Shown here: positions 24,351 to 32,476 of the stretch, piece by piece
How positions within the stretch are numbered: position 1 is the stretch's first letter
Layout of the letters: each line of letters starts with the position of its first letter
Source of the DNA: Streptomyces sp. NP160
GTDB lineage: Bacteria > Actinomycetota > Actinomycetes > Actinomycetales > Quadrisphaeraceae
Length of the DNA: 64,000 bases
Direction of reading: 5' to 3'
Assembly: GCF_006335115.1 (NCBI RefSeq)
Contig: NZ_VDMJ01000003.1
Coordinates: 124,001 to 188,000, forward strand
Notes under the pieces: model-generated
The model's database searches: none
Seen by the model: the letters and a program-made list of their open reading frames with translations, nothing else
Told to the model about the DNA's origin: nothing
Translations under genes and position numbers: made by a program

Positions 24351-24839
24351 TCAGCGCAGGTGCTCGGCCAGCCGCCCGCAGATCCGGCCGAGCGCCTCGA
24401 CGTCCTCGCGGGGGAGCTGGTCGAAGAGGTGCTGGCGGACACCGGTGACGTGCAGCGGAGCGGCGGCCTCGAGCGCGGCGAAGCCCGCGGGCGTCAGGAC
24501 GGCGAGCACGCCGCGGCGGTCCTCGGGGCACGCGCGGCGCTCGACGAGCCCGCGGTCCTGCAGGCGGGAGATGGCGTGCGTGAGGCGGCTGCGGGAGTGC
24601 ACGAGGTCGTCAGCGAGGTCCGACATGCGCAGCGAGCGGTCGGGTGACTCCGAGAGCCTCACCAGCAGCTCGTAGTCGGCGAGGGACAGGTCGTGCTCGG
24701 ACTCGTCCAGCTCCTGGCTCAGCCGGCGGGCGAGCAGCTGGGTGGCCTCGAGGTAGGTCCGCCAGGTGCGCTGCTCGTCCGCGTCCAGCCAGCGGGTCTG
24801 CGCGGTGGTCTCAGCGGTGGTCTCAGCGGTGTCGGTCAT
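24351..24839 (-). CDS. MarR-family regulator divergent from yceI
   Basis: This is a 162-residue winged-helix regulator. The core is DLSLADYELLVRLSESP, the recognition region MSDLADDLVHSRSRLTHAIS with the wing ACPEDRRGVLAVLTPAG. ATG 24839 was preferred because GGAGGTG is eight bases upstream; a start at 24893 would extend through the operator region. Divergent MarR-yceI pairs are common in actinobacteria, and the dyad in the gap is the probable binding site. Confidence 0.85.
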   Translation of the reverse strand: MTDTAETTAETTAQTRWLDADEQRTWRTYLEATQLLARRLSQELDESEHDLSLADYELLVRLSESPDRSLRMSDLADDLVHSRSRLTHAISRLQDRGLVERRACPEDRRGVLAVLTPAGFAALEAAAPLHVTGVRQHLFDQLPREDVEALGRICGRLAEHLR

Positions 24840-24876
24840 GTCGGCCACCTCCGGGCGGGCTGACAGCGGGAACAAA

Positions 24877-24896
24877 GTTGAATGTTGAACCATTAT
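24877..24896. promoter_or_regulatory. Candidate MarR operator and promoter between marR and yceI
   Basis: GTTGAATGTTGAAC (24877-24890) is an imperfect dyad with an internal TTGAA direct repeat. It touches CATTAT (24891-24896), whose complement ATAATG gives a -10-like CATAAT on the minus strand for the marR gene. The site is unusually AT-rich for this genome. Confidence 0.5.
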
Positions 24897-24965
24897 GCGT
24901 CACAGTGGAGGTGCAGCGCACCCCCGCGGCGCCTGAACCGCACGTCGACCCACCTGGAGGACACC

Positions 24966-25517
24966 ATGGCCACCACCCTGCCCGCCGGCCTCGTCGCTGG
25001 CACCTACACCGTGGACCCGTCGCACACCGAGGTCGGCTTCACCGCCCGCCACGCGATGGTCACCAAGGTCCGCGGCCGCTTCTCCGACGTCGCCGGCACC
25101 GTCCAGATCGCCGAGGACGCCTCCCTCATCTCGGTCGAGGCCACCGTGCAGGTCGCCAGCGTCGACACCCGCAGCGCCGACCGCGACGGCCACCTCAAGA
25201 GCGCCGACTTCTTCGACGTCGAGCAGTTCCCCACCATGACCTACCGCTCCACCTCGGTGCAGGTCTCCGGTGACGGCTTCCTCGTGGACGGCGACCTGAC
25301 CCTCCACGGCGTGACCAAGCCCGTGCAGCTCGAGGTCACCGCCGAGGGCGTCGCCACCGACCCCTTCGGCAACTCCCGAGCCGGCTTCTCGGCCGAGACC
25401 GAGATCAACCGCAAGGACTTCGGCCTGACCTGGAACGCCGCGCTGGAGACCGGCGGCGTGCTCGTCAGCGAGAAGATCAAGATCACGCTGGACGTCTCGG
25501 CCATCAAGCAGGCCTGA
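24966..25517 (+). CDS. YceI family lipid-binding-like protein
   Basis: The 183-residue protein has the YceI signature: GTYTVDPSHTEVGFTARHAM, a central RSADRDGHLKSADFFDVEQF and the end RKDFGLTWNAALETGGVLV plus ISVDA-type strands. The fold is a lipocalin-like beta barrel that binds polyisoprenoids in characterised members. No signal peptide is evident, so this member acts in the cytoplasm. ATG 24966 is preceded by TGGAGG. A link to isoprenoid quinones is possible but is only inference. A clear terminator follows. Confidence 0.9.
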   Translation: MATTLPAGLVAGTYTVDPSHTEVGFTARHAMVTKVRGRFSDVAGTVQIAEDASLISVEATVQVASVDTRSADRDGHLKSADFFDVEQFPTMTYRSTSVQVSGDGFLVDGDLTLHGVTKPVQLEVTAEGVATDPFGNSRAGFSAETEINRKDFGLTWNAALETGGVLVSEKIKITLDVSAIKQA

Positions 25518-25531
25518 GCCTCCGCACCCTC

Positions 25532-25568
25532 GAAGACCCCCACCCGGCGCGGCCGGGTGGGGGTCTTC
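25532..25568. terminator. 17-bp hairpin terminator after yceI
   Basis: GAAGACCCCCACCCGGC (25532-25548) pairs perfectly with 25552-25568 around a three-base loop, 14 bases after the yceI stop. It may also serve the convergent DUF385 gene. Confidence 0.8.
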
Positions 25569-25625
25569 TGCGTTCCCACCCGGCGCGCCTGCGACCCCCG
25601 CTCCCGGACCGCAGCGAAGGGGGGG

Positions 25626-26126
25626 TCAGGTGGCGGGCGTGATGACGAAGACGGGGTGCTTCGGAGCTGCAGCCAGGAGCTGCTCGTCGCTGGCGCCCGC
25701 GCCGACGCCGTCGAAGAAGGCACCCACCTCCCACGCCCACCGGCGCAGGTACTCGCGCAGGACGGGCAGCTTGTCGGCGTCAGGCAGCTCCACGGCGCGG
25801 AAGGGCTCGGTGCGGCGCCCCGCGCGCAGCTCCCCCTCGCCCGCGACGCGCAGGTTGCGCACCCACTGCGTGTGCCCCCGGGGCGCCACGAGGTAGCGCT
25901 CGCCCCCCAGCGACAGCGGGTTCACCGGCGTGGTCCGCCACTCACCGGAGCTGCGCCCCCGCACGGCGAGGACCCGCGAGCCCGCCACGGGCAGGCCCCA
26001 GCGCGTCAGGACGGCGACGCCGGGGTTGAGGACCCGGGCGGTGAACCGGCCGGGCGCGAGGTAGCGGGTCCCCGCGCCAGAACCGTGAGCACTGGACTTC
26101 TTCGAGAGCGCTGCTCTTGTCGACAT
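25626..26126 (-). CDS. Deazaflavin (F420)-dependent nitroreductase family protein (DUF385)
   Basis: The 166-residue protein matches the small split-barrel DUF385/Ddn family: VLAVRGRSSGEWRTTPVNPL, then GERYLVAPRGHTQWVRNLRV, the typical nucleotide/F420-binding strands. Family members in actinobacteria use F420H2 or bind it. ATG 26126 lies six bases after CACACT on the minus strand, suggesting a leaderless transcript. One TetR-type operator falls inside codons 4-7. The divergent tetR gene is the likely regulator. Substrate unknown. Confidence 0.82.
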   Translation of the reverse strand: MSTRAALSKKSSAHGSGAGTRYLAPGRFTARVLNPGVAVLTRWGLPVAGSRVLAVRGRSSGEWRTTPVNPLSLGGERYLVAPRGHTQWVRNLRVAGEGELRAGRRTEPFRAVELPDADKLPVLREYLRRWAWEVGAFFDGVGAGASDEQLLAAAPKHPVFVITPAT

Positions 26127-26173
26127 GGCACGAGTGTGCACCCGCAGCCCTCCAGGAACAAGAGCAGTGCTCT
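26105..26173. promoter_or_regulatory. Two TetR operators flanking the DUF385 promoter
   Basis: The 13-bp palindromes AGAGCGCTGCTCT (26105-26117) and AGAGCAGTGCTCT (26161-26173) lie exactly 56 bases apart and extend to a 17-base inverted pair with one mismatch. The minus-strand promoter CTTGTT (26157-26162), 18-base spacer, CACACT (26133-26138) is enclosed by them. The distal box overlaps the -35 and the proximal box is just inside the coding region. Confidence 0.75.
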
Positions 26174-26213
26174 CGGTTCCGAGCACCGATCTCGCGGGTG
26201 GCAGGATGCGCCC

Positions 26214-26900
26214 GTGACCGCCGTCCTGACCGCCCGCGAGCGCGCCCGCCGGGAGCTGACGGCCGAGATCCTCGGCGCCGCGCGCCGCCAGCTGGCCGAG
26301 GTCGGTGCCGCCGGGCTCTCGGTGCGCGCCGTCGCGCGGGAGCTGGGGATGGCGTCCTCAGCGGTCTACCGCTACTTCGCCACGCGGGACGAGCTGCTGA
26401 CGGCCCTCATCGTGGAGGCCTACGACAGCTGCGGCGCCGCCGTCGAGGCGGCGTCCGCCGCCGGCGGGGACAGGACGCCGCGCGACCGCTTCACCGCCGG
26501 CTGCGCCGCGCTGCGGACCTGGGCGGTGGAGCACCCGCACGAGTTCGCCCTGGTCCACGGGTCGCCGGTACCGGGCTACCGGGGGGACGAGCGCACCACG
26601 GCGGCCGGCTCGCGCAGCCCCCTGGCGCTGCTGGCCGTCCTGGCGGGCGCCGACGCCGTGCGCGCGCGGCAACCGGGGCCGCCCCTGGGCGAGCAGGCCG
26701 CCCGGGTGCTCGCGGCGGCCGCCGGAGGGCCCGCGGCCCAGGCCTCGCCCGCCGTCGTGGTGGCCGGGGCCCGGGCGTGGACGGCGCTCCTGGGCCTGGT
26801 GAGCAGCGAGCTCTTCGGGCAGCTGGCGAACACCTTCGACCCCGCCGACGCCTTCTTCGCCGAGGCCGTGGCGTCGATGGCCGACGACCTGGGCCTGTGA
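26214..26900 (+). CDS. TetR-family transcriptional regulator
   Basis: This 228-residue regulator has the TetR helix-turn-helix at residues about 15-62 (LAEVGAAGLSVRAVARELGM, then SSAVYRYFATRDELLTALIV) and a C-terminal ligand domain of the TetR_C_33/WHG-like type, with ending DPADAFFAEAVASMADDLGL. GTG 26214 follows CAGGAT by six bases. The gene is divergent from the DUF385 gene and the intergenic region carries two matching palindromes, so it likely represses that gene and perhaps itself. Ligand unknown. Confidence 0.87.
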   Translation: MTAVLTARERARRELTAEILGAARRQLAEVGAAGLSVRAVARELGMASSAVYRYFATRDELLTALIVEAYDSCGAAVEAASAAGGDRTPRDRFTAGCAALRTWAVEHPHEFALVHGSPVPGYRGDERTTAAGSRSPLALLAVLAGADAVRARQPGPPLGEQAARVLAAAAGGPAAQASPAVVVAGARAWTALLGLVSSELFGQLANTFDPADAFFAEAVASMADDLGL

Positions 26901-27063
26901 GCCGGCGCCCGTGGTCCGTCCTGCGGCTGCTCGCCGACGCCCGCCGCGGCGGTCCGGCGGGTCCCCACCGCAGCGGCGCGCCGGGCCGCCGCCCTCGCCT
27001 AGGCTCGCCGGGACCGCCCCAGCACCGGGCAGTCGCCCTGCACGTCCCGGAGGGGGTCAGCTC

Positions 27064-27900
27064 GTGAGCCGGCACCGCGCGCCCTCGTCCGTGACGCGGC
27101 GCGGAGCACTCGTGGCGGGGGCCGCGTGGGTGGCGGGCGCCTTCGCAGCCTCCTCCGGCCTCGGCGGGCGCTGGGGCGCCACCGCGGCCCCGTCGGCGGC
27201 GCCGGCGGAGGCGCTGGCGGCTGCGCAGGTGCCCCCGACCCCCGCCGGCACCCCGTCGACGCCCCCCACCGCGAGCCCCACCACGGCCACCGCGACCGCG
27301 AGCGCCACCTTCGACAGGACCGCGCACTCCACCGGCGAGGCGTCCAGCCCGTGGGTGGTGGTGAACAAGCAGCACCCGATCGTCCCTGCGGACTACGAGC
27401 CCGCCCAGGTGGTGCGCGTGGCCGGTGAGCTGGTGAGCGCCGTCGCCGCCCCCGACCTGGAGGCCCTGCTCGCCCACAGCCGCGACGACGGCGTCGCCCT
27501 GACCCTGGTCAGCGGCTTCCGCACGCACGAGTACCAGGAGCAGGTGCACCGCCGCTCGGTCGCCCGCAACGGCCAGGCCGGCGCGGACCGGTACAGCGCG
27601 CGCGCCGGGTACAGCGAGCACCAGACGGGTCTGGCCGTCGACTTCTCCTCCGCCGACGGCAGCGCCACCCTGAGCCCTCGGTTCGGGGAGACCGACGAGG
27701 GGCTGTGGCTCGCCGAGCACGCCGGCGCCCACGGCTGGCTGCTCCGGTACACCGAGGCCGACCAGGCCGTCACGGGCTACAACCCGGAGCCGTGGCACTT
27801 CCGCTGGGTGGGCGTGGAGCTGGTGGCGGCCATGGCGGCGGCGGGCACGCCCACGCTGGAGCAGTTCTTCGGCGTGAGTGGCGGCCCCGACTACGCCTGA
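27064..27900 (+). CDS. Exported D-alanyl-D-alanine carboxypeptidase, VanY (peptidase M15) type
   Basis: The 278-residue protein has an N-terminal twin-arginine-like signal (VTRRGALVAGAAWVAGAFAA), a Thr/Pro/Ala-rich linker of about 50 residues and a VanY domain. Zn-binding and catalytic motifs are visible: SEHQTGLAVDF (His, Asp), the SGFRTHEYQEQVH block, and EPWHFRWV (Glu, His). It would trim the terminal D-Ala of peptidoglycan stem peptides outside the membrane. GTG 27064 has GGAGG at 27051-27055. Resistance to glycopeptides is not implied, because no vanHAX genes are near. Confidence 0.88.
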   Translation: MSRHRAPSSVTRRGALVAGAAWVAGAFAASSGLGGRWGATAAPSAAPAEALAAAQVPPTPAGTPSTPPTASPTTATATASATFDRTAHSTGEASSPWVVVNKQHPIVPADYEPAQVVRVAGELVSAVAAPDLEALLAHSRDDGVALTLVSGFRTHEYQEQVHRRSVARNGQAGADRYSARAGYSEHQTGLAVDFSSADGSATLSPRFGETDEGLWLAEHAGAHGWLLRYTEADQAVTGYNPEPWHFRWVGVELVAAMAAAGTPTLEQFFGVSGGPDYA

Positions 27901-27966
27901 CCGCGACGGGTCGGCGCAGCGGGGCCGCCCTCAGCAGCCCCGGGCCGGGAGAGGCCGGTCAGGCGG

Positions 27967-28449
27967 TCAGGACGCCGAGCCGACGGCGTCGCGCTGCTCG
28001 CTGGTGCTCTCCACGACCTCGTGGTGGTCGGAGCGGGAGCTGCGCGAGACCTCGATGCGCCGCGGCTGCGCCGAGGGCGCGACCGGCACCAGCAGGTGCA
28101 GCACGCCGTCGCGGTAGTCGGCGCTGACGCCCGCGGCGTCGAGGCCGTCCCCGATCTGGAGCTGCCGGACGAACGAGCCGTGCGGCCGCTCGGCGATGAG
28201 CACCTCGCGCGAGCCCGCCGCCCGGGTGGACCGCTCGGCGCGGACGGTGATGACGTTGCGCTCGGTGGTCACGTCCACGCTGCTCGGGTCGACACCGGGC
28301 AGGTCGAGCTCGACGTGGTAGCCGCTCTCGTCCTTCCAGACGTCCATCGGCATGCGCATCGGGGTGCGAGCGCCGCTGACCAGCTGCTGGGCCATGCGGT
28401 CGAGCTGGCGGAAGGGGTCGCCGAAGGGGTCGAACTGCATGACGGTCAC
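27967..28449 (-). CDS. Hsp20 small heat-shock protein
   Basis: This 160-residue protein has a short N-terminal arm (QFDPFGDPFRQLDRMAQQL), an alpha-crystallin domain starting MDVWKDESGYHVELDLPGVD with the conserved ADYRDGVLHLLVPV strand, and a polar tail. It acts as an ATP-independent holdase that binds unfolding proteins. GTG 28449 has GAGGAGG seven bases upstream, which decides it over the ATG 12 bases further on. No CIRCE or HAIR element is visible upstream, so its heat control is unclear. Confidence 0.92.
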   Translation of the reverse strand: MTVMQFDPFGDPFRQLDRMAQQLVSGARTPMRMPMDVWKDESGYHVELDLPGVDPSSVDVTTERNVITVRAERSTRAAGSREVLIAERPHGSFVRQLQIGDGLDAAGVSADYRDGVLHLLVPVAPSAQPRRIEVSRSSRSDHHEVVESTSEQRDAVGSAS

Positions 28450-28559
28450 GGGGATCCTCCTCACCGGATCACGGGATCACAGGACGCGGTCCGCCGTCGC
28501 GGTCCGCGGGCACCCTCTGCGGTGCCACCCCGGGGATACCCGAACCGACCACGCACCAA

Positions 28560-28592
28560 ACCTGGGTTGAGCGTCCTCCGCTCAACCCAGGT
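28560..28592 (-). terminator. Hairpin terminator of the hem operon
   Basis: Bases 28560-28573 pair with 28579-28592 (14 bp, loop TCCTC). The stem touches the hemB stop codon and is followed on the minus strand by TTTGG, the closest to a U-run in the window. Confidence 0.8.
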
Positions 28593-29572
28593 CAGCCCCG
28601 GCGCAGCAGGTCTGCGACCTCCGTCGCCCAGTAGGTGAGCGTGGCCGTGGCCCCGGCGCGCTGGACCGACGTCAGCGACTCGAGGATCGCGCGCTGGCGG
28701 TCGATCATCCCGGCGGCCGCAGCGGCCTCGACCATCGCGTACTCCCCCGAGACCTGGTAGGCCCACACCGGGACGTCGACGGCGGCGGCCACGTCGCTGA
28801 GGACGTCGAGGTAGGGCAGCGCCGGCTTGACCATGACGACGTCGGCGCCCTCCGCGACGTCCAGGCGCACCTCGCGCAGCGCCTCACGGCGGTTGCCCGG
28901 GTCCATCTGGTAGGCCCGGCGGTCGCCCTGCAGGGTCGACTCGACTGCCTCGCGGAAGGGGCCGTAGAAGGCCGACGCGTACTTGGCGGCGTAGGCCAGC
29001 AGGACGACGTCGGAGCGGCCGACCGCGTCGAGCGCGGAGCGCACGACACCGGTCTGGCCGTCCATCATCCCGCTGAGCCCCAGCAGGGAGGCCCCCGCCT
29101 CGGCCTGCGCCAGCGCCATGGAGGCGTACCTCTCGAGCGTGGCGTCGTTGTCGACCCGGCCCGCGTCGTCGAGGACGCCGCAGTGGCCGTGGTCGGTGAA
29201 CTCGTCGAGGCACAGGTCGGCCATGACGACGCAGTCGGAGCCGACCGCCTCGTCCAGCACCCGCAGGGCGGTGTTGAGCACGCCCTCGGGGTCGTCGGCG
29301 CCCGAGCCGCGCGCGTCGCGCACCGCCGGGACGCCGAAGACCATGATCCCGCCGACGCCGGCGGCGACCGCCTCCTGCGCGGCGTCGACCAGGGACGTCA
29401 TCGTGTGCTGCACCACGCCCGGCATCGACTGCATGGGCGAGGGCTCGCGCAGCCCCTCCTTGACGAAGACCGGCAGCACCAGCCGCTGCGGCGCCAGGTG
29501 CTCCTGCGCGCTGAGCGACCGCAGCGCCGGGGTGGCGCGCAGGCGCCGCGGCCGCTCAGCGGGGAAGGGCAT
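28592..29572 (-). CDS. hemB: Delta-aminolevulinic acid dehydratase (porphobilinogen synthase) HemB
   Basis: The 326-residue TIM-barrel enzyme has the two active-site lysines (Lys197 in [12 protein letters not shown] and Lys249 in [10 protein letters not shown]) and the metal loop [12 protein letters not shown] at 121-132. That loop keeps two Cys but has Asp where full zinc enzymes have the third Cys, as in other actinobacterial and Mg-dependent forms. It joins two aminolevulinate molecules into porphobilinogen. ATG 29572 lies ten bases after the hemD stop, and the hem terminator follows directly. Confidence 0.95.
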   Translation of the reverse strand: MPFPAERPRRLRATPALRSLSAQEHLAPQRLVLPVFVKEGLREPSPMQSMPGVVQHTMTSLVDAAQEAVAAGVGGIMVFGVPAVRDARGSGADDPEGVLNTALRVLDEAVGSDCVVMADLCLDEFTDHGHCGVLDDAGRVDNDATLERYASMALAQAEAGASLLGLSGMMDGQTGVVRSALDAVGRSDVVLLAYAAKYASAFYGPFREAVESTLQGDRRAYQMDPGNRREALREVRLDVAEGADVVMVKPALPYLDVLSDVAAAVDVPVWAYQVSGEYAMVEAAAAAGMIDRQRAILESLTSVQRAGATATLTYWATEVADLLRRG

Positions 29573-29582
29573 CAGCGGCCGA

Positions 29583-31370
29583 TCACCGACGCCGGCGGGC
29601 GCCGGCGCGGCGCTCGCTCGGACGCAGCACGGGCTCACCGGCCTCCTCGGCCTGGGCGCGCAGCTGCGCGCCGTAGGCGGCGAGGGAGTCGACGAGCGAT
29701 GCGGTGCTGGCGTGCTCGGCCTGGACGTCGACGCGCAGCCCCAGCTCGGTGGCCGTGGCGCAGGTCGCCGGGCCGATGCAGGCCACCACCGTGCTCGGGT
29801 GCGGCTTGCCGGCGATGCCGACGAGGTTGCGCACCGTCGACGACGACGTGAAGACGACGGCGTCGAAAGCACCCGTCTTGATGGCGTCGCGCACCGGCGC
29901 CGGCGGCGGGGCCGCCCGGACGGTCCGGTAGGCGGTGACGTCGTCCACCTGCCAGCCGATCTGCTGCAGGCCCTCGACGAGGGTGTCGGTGGCGATGTCG
30001 GCGCGGGGCAGGAACACCCTGTCGATGGGGTCGAGGACCTCGTCGTAGGGCGGCCACTCGGCCAGCAGGCCGGCGGCGGACTGCTCGCCCTCGGGCACCA
30101 GGTCGGGCTCGATGCCCCAGGCGCGCAGCTCGGCGGCGGTGACCCCGCCGACGGCCGCGACCTTCAGCCCGGAGAACGCGCGGGCGTCCAGGCCGTACTC
30201 GGCGAACTTGTCCTTGACGGCGCGGACGGCGTTGACGGAGGTGAACCCGACCCACTCGTAGCGGCCGGTGACCAGGCCGCGGACGGCCTTCTCCATCTGG
30301 TGGGGGCTGCGCGGCGGCTCCACGGCGATGGTCGGCACGACCTCGCTGACGGCGCCGACGGCGGCGAGCCGCTCGACGGTGGCCGACGACTGCGCCTGCG
30401 TGCGGGGCACGAGCACGCGCCAGCCGAACAGCGGACGCGACTCGAACCACGCCAGCTTGTCGCGCTTGGCGACCCCCGGGCCGAGGACGGCCACGAGCGG
30501 CTCGGGCAGGTGGTCGCCCTCCGCGGCCAGCACGTCGGGCAGGGTGGCGAGGGTCGCCGAGACCGAGCGCTGGGCGGTGGTGGTGCCCCCGGAGGTCACG
30601 ACGACCTCGGCGGACCCGCTGCGCCCGGAGGCCAGCAGCGCCTTGGCCGCGCCCACGACCTCGTCCGCGGTGCCCGTCACGACGACGGTCCCGGGCACGC
30701 CCGTCACCGCGTCGACCGCGGCCTCGCCCTGCGCGGCGTCGAGCACGTGCACGTCGCTGGCGCGGGAGGTGGCGGTGGCGATGCCGGCGTACAGCGGCAC
30801 CGCGGTGGCCACGGACACCCCCGGCACCACCTCGACGGCCACCCCGGCGCGGCGGACCGCCGCGAGCTCGTCGGCGAGCTGCGGGGAGCTGGCGGCGTCC
30901 CCGCTGAACAGGCGGACCACCGCGCGGCCGGAGCGGGCGGCGGACAGGGAGAGCTTGGCGCGCGCGGCGCCCGTCAGCGGTGCGCCGCCCTCGGGGGCCG
31001 CGGTCTCCAGCACCTCGACGCCGTCGCCGCAGTGGCGCGCGACGGCGGCCAGCGCGGCGCTCTCCGGCGCCCCGGTGGAGCCGGCGTCGGCACCGCGGTC
31101 GACGACGACGACGTCAGCGGCCGCGAGCAGCTCCGCCGCGCGCAGCGTGAGGAGCCCGGGGTCGCCGGGGCCGGCGCCGACGAAGGCGACGGCCGGCACG
31201 GGCGCCGGAGCGACCTGGCTGCTGGCACCGCCGGCCGACGACGCGGTCGAGGAGGTGGTGGGACCGCCGGCGGCACCCGCGGAGGTGCTGGGGGCGGTGG
31301 TGGCGCCGGCGTCGGTCGCTGCCTGCGGCGCAGCGGCGGTGAGCGTCGGGGCGGAGGTGGGCGGGGTCAC
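29583..31370 (-). CDS. hemD: Uroporphyrinogen-III synthase with degenerate N-terminal methyltransferase-like domain (CobA-HemD fusion)
   Basis: This 595-residue protein has an N-terminal low-complexity leader of about 55 residues and then a tetrapyrrole methylase fold ([22 protein letters not shown] to [10 protein letters not shown]). From about residue 330 a complete HemD domain begins ([44 protein letters not shown]). In the methylase part the usual GGDPFVFGRGGEE site of uroporphyrinogen methyltransferases is replaced by [14 protein letters not shown], so methylation activity is doubtful. HemD activity should be intact. GTG 31370 overlaps the hemC stop. Mycobacterial homologues have a similar divergent fusion. 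Confidence 0.9.
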   Translation of the reverse strand: MTPPTSAPTLTAAAPQAATDAGATTAPSTSAGAAGGPTTSSTASSAGGASSQVAPAPVPAVAFVGAGPGDPGLLTLRAAELLAAADVVVVDRGADAGSTGAPESAALAAVARHCGDGVEVLETAAPEGGAPLTGAARAKLSLSAARSGRAVVRLFSGDAASSPQLADELAAVRRAGVAVEVVPGVSVATAVPLYAGIATATSRASDVHVLDAAQGEAAVDAVTGVPGTVVVTGTADEVVGAAKALLASGRSGSAEVVVTSGGTTTAQRSVSATLATLPDVLAAEGDHLPEPLVAVLGPGVAKRDKLAWFESRPLFGWRVLVPRTQAQSSATVERLAAVGAVSEVVPTIAVEPPRSPHQMEKAVRGLVTGRYEWVGFTSVNAVRAVKDKFAEYGLDARAFSGLKVAAVGGVTAAELRAWGIEPDLVPEGEQSAAGLLAEWPPYDEVLDPIDRVFLPRADIATDTLVEGLQQIGWQVDDVTAYRTVRAAPPPAPVRDAIKTGAFDAVVFTSSSTVRNLVGIAGKPHPSTVVACIGPATCATATELGLRVDVQAEHASTASLVDSLAAYGAQLRAQAEEAGEPVLRPSERRAGARRRR

Positions 31371-32476
31371 GGGTGCACCCTCTCCGGCGGCGCGTCGGCC
31401 GCCGTGTCGTGAGTGTTCGAGGCTGGCTGCGGTGCTGCGCTGCTGGTGCGCGGGGTGTCGGGGTGGGCGGGGTCGGGGGGTGTCACCAGGCGGGCTGCCT
31501 GAGGGGTCTGCGCGTCCTGCGGTGAGGAGGCCGGTCCGGGGACGAGCGGTGCGAGGGCCGGCGAGCCTGAGGCGAGCAGCTCCGCGGCCACCCGGCGCCC
31601 GGTGCCGGCGGCGTCGTCGAGCTGGCCGGCGCCGGTGCGCACCGCGGTGGCGGAGCCGTCCAGGGCGGCGACCAGACCGGTGAGCCGCAGCCCGCCGTCG
31701 TCCTCGGTGACCGCCAGCGCGCCGACGGGCGCGGCGCAGCCGGCCTCCAGCGCAGCGAGCAGGGCGCGCTCGGCGGTGGTGGCGGCCCGGCTCGCGGGGT
31801 CGTCCAGGAGCGCGCAGGCGGCGCGCACGGCCTCGTCGTCGGCGCGGCACTCCACGGCCAGCGCTCCCTGGCCCGGCGCGGGCAGCAGCTGGTCGGTGCC
31901 CAGCACCTCGGTGACCTCGTCGCCGCGACCCAGCCGCAGCAGGCCCGCGCGGGCCAGCACCACCGCGTCGAGGTGGCCCTCGGAGACCATCCGCAGCCGG
32001 GTGTCGACGTTGCCGCGGACGTCCACCACCTGCAGGTCGGGGCGCAGCGCCCTCAGCTGGGCGGCGCGCCGCGGCGACCCGGTGCCGACGCGCGCGCCGG
32101 CCGGCAGGTCGGCCAGCCGGCGGCCGGAGGAGGCGACGAGCACGTCGCGGGGGTCCTCGCGGGGCGGGACCGCCGCGACCACCAGGCCCGGGGCCGGGGC
32201 GGTGGGCAGGTCCTTGAGGGAGTGGACGGCGAGGTCGACCCGGCCCGCCAGGAGCGCCTCGCGCAGCGCCGTGGCGAAGACGCCCGTGCCGCCCAGGCTC
32301 GACAGGGGCGCGCGGGACACGTCGCCCTCGGTGGTGACCTCGACGAGCTCCACGGCCCGGCCGGTGCGCTCGCGCAGCGCCTGGGCGACGTGCTCGGACT
32401 GCGTGCGGGCCAGGGCGCTGCGGCGCGTGCCGAGCCGCAGCGCGGGCGCCGAGGCAGCAGCGGTGCCGGCGCTCAC
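31367..32476 (-). CDS. hemC: Porphobilinogen deaminase (hydroxymethylbilane synthase) HemC
   Basis: The 369-residue enzyme has LRLGTRRSALARTQ at the start, DLAVHSLKDLP, GTGSPRRAAQL and the dipyrromethane-cofactor Cys247 in LEAGCAAPVGA. It polymerises four porphobilinogens into hydroxymethylbilane. Length exceeds the usual ~310 residues because of a Pro/Ala/Thr-rich C-terminal tail of about 55 residues with no known role. Its GTG overlaps the hemA stop and its stop overlaps hemD (both GTGA). Confidence 0.94.
   Translation of the reverse strand: MSAGTAAASAPALRLGTRRSALARTQSEHVAQALRERTGRAVELVEVTTEGDVSRAPLSSLGGTGVFATALREALLAGRVDLAVHSLKDLPTAPAPGLVVAAVPPREDPRDVLVASSGRRLADLPAGARVGTGSPRRAAQLRALRPDLQVVDVRGNVDTRLRMVSEGHLDAVVLARAGLLRLGRGDEVTEVLGTDQLLPAPGQGALAVECRADDEAVRAACALLDDPASRAATTAERALLAALEAGCAAPVGALAVTEDDGGLRLTGLVAALDGSATAVRTGAGQLDDAAGTGRRVAAELLASGSPALAPLVPGPASSPQDAQTPQAARLVTPPDPAHPDTPRTSSAAPQPASNTHDTAADAPPERVHP

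Noticed and set aside
27064-27900. VanY-type peptidase as a vancomycin-resistance gene
   Set aside because: No vanH, vanA, vanX or two-component genes are nearby, and this peptidase family has general cell-wall roles.
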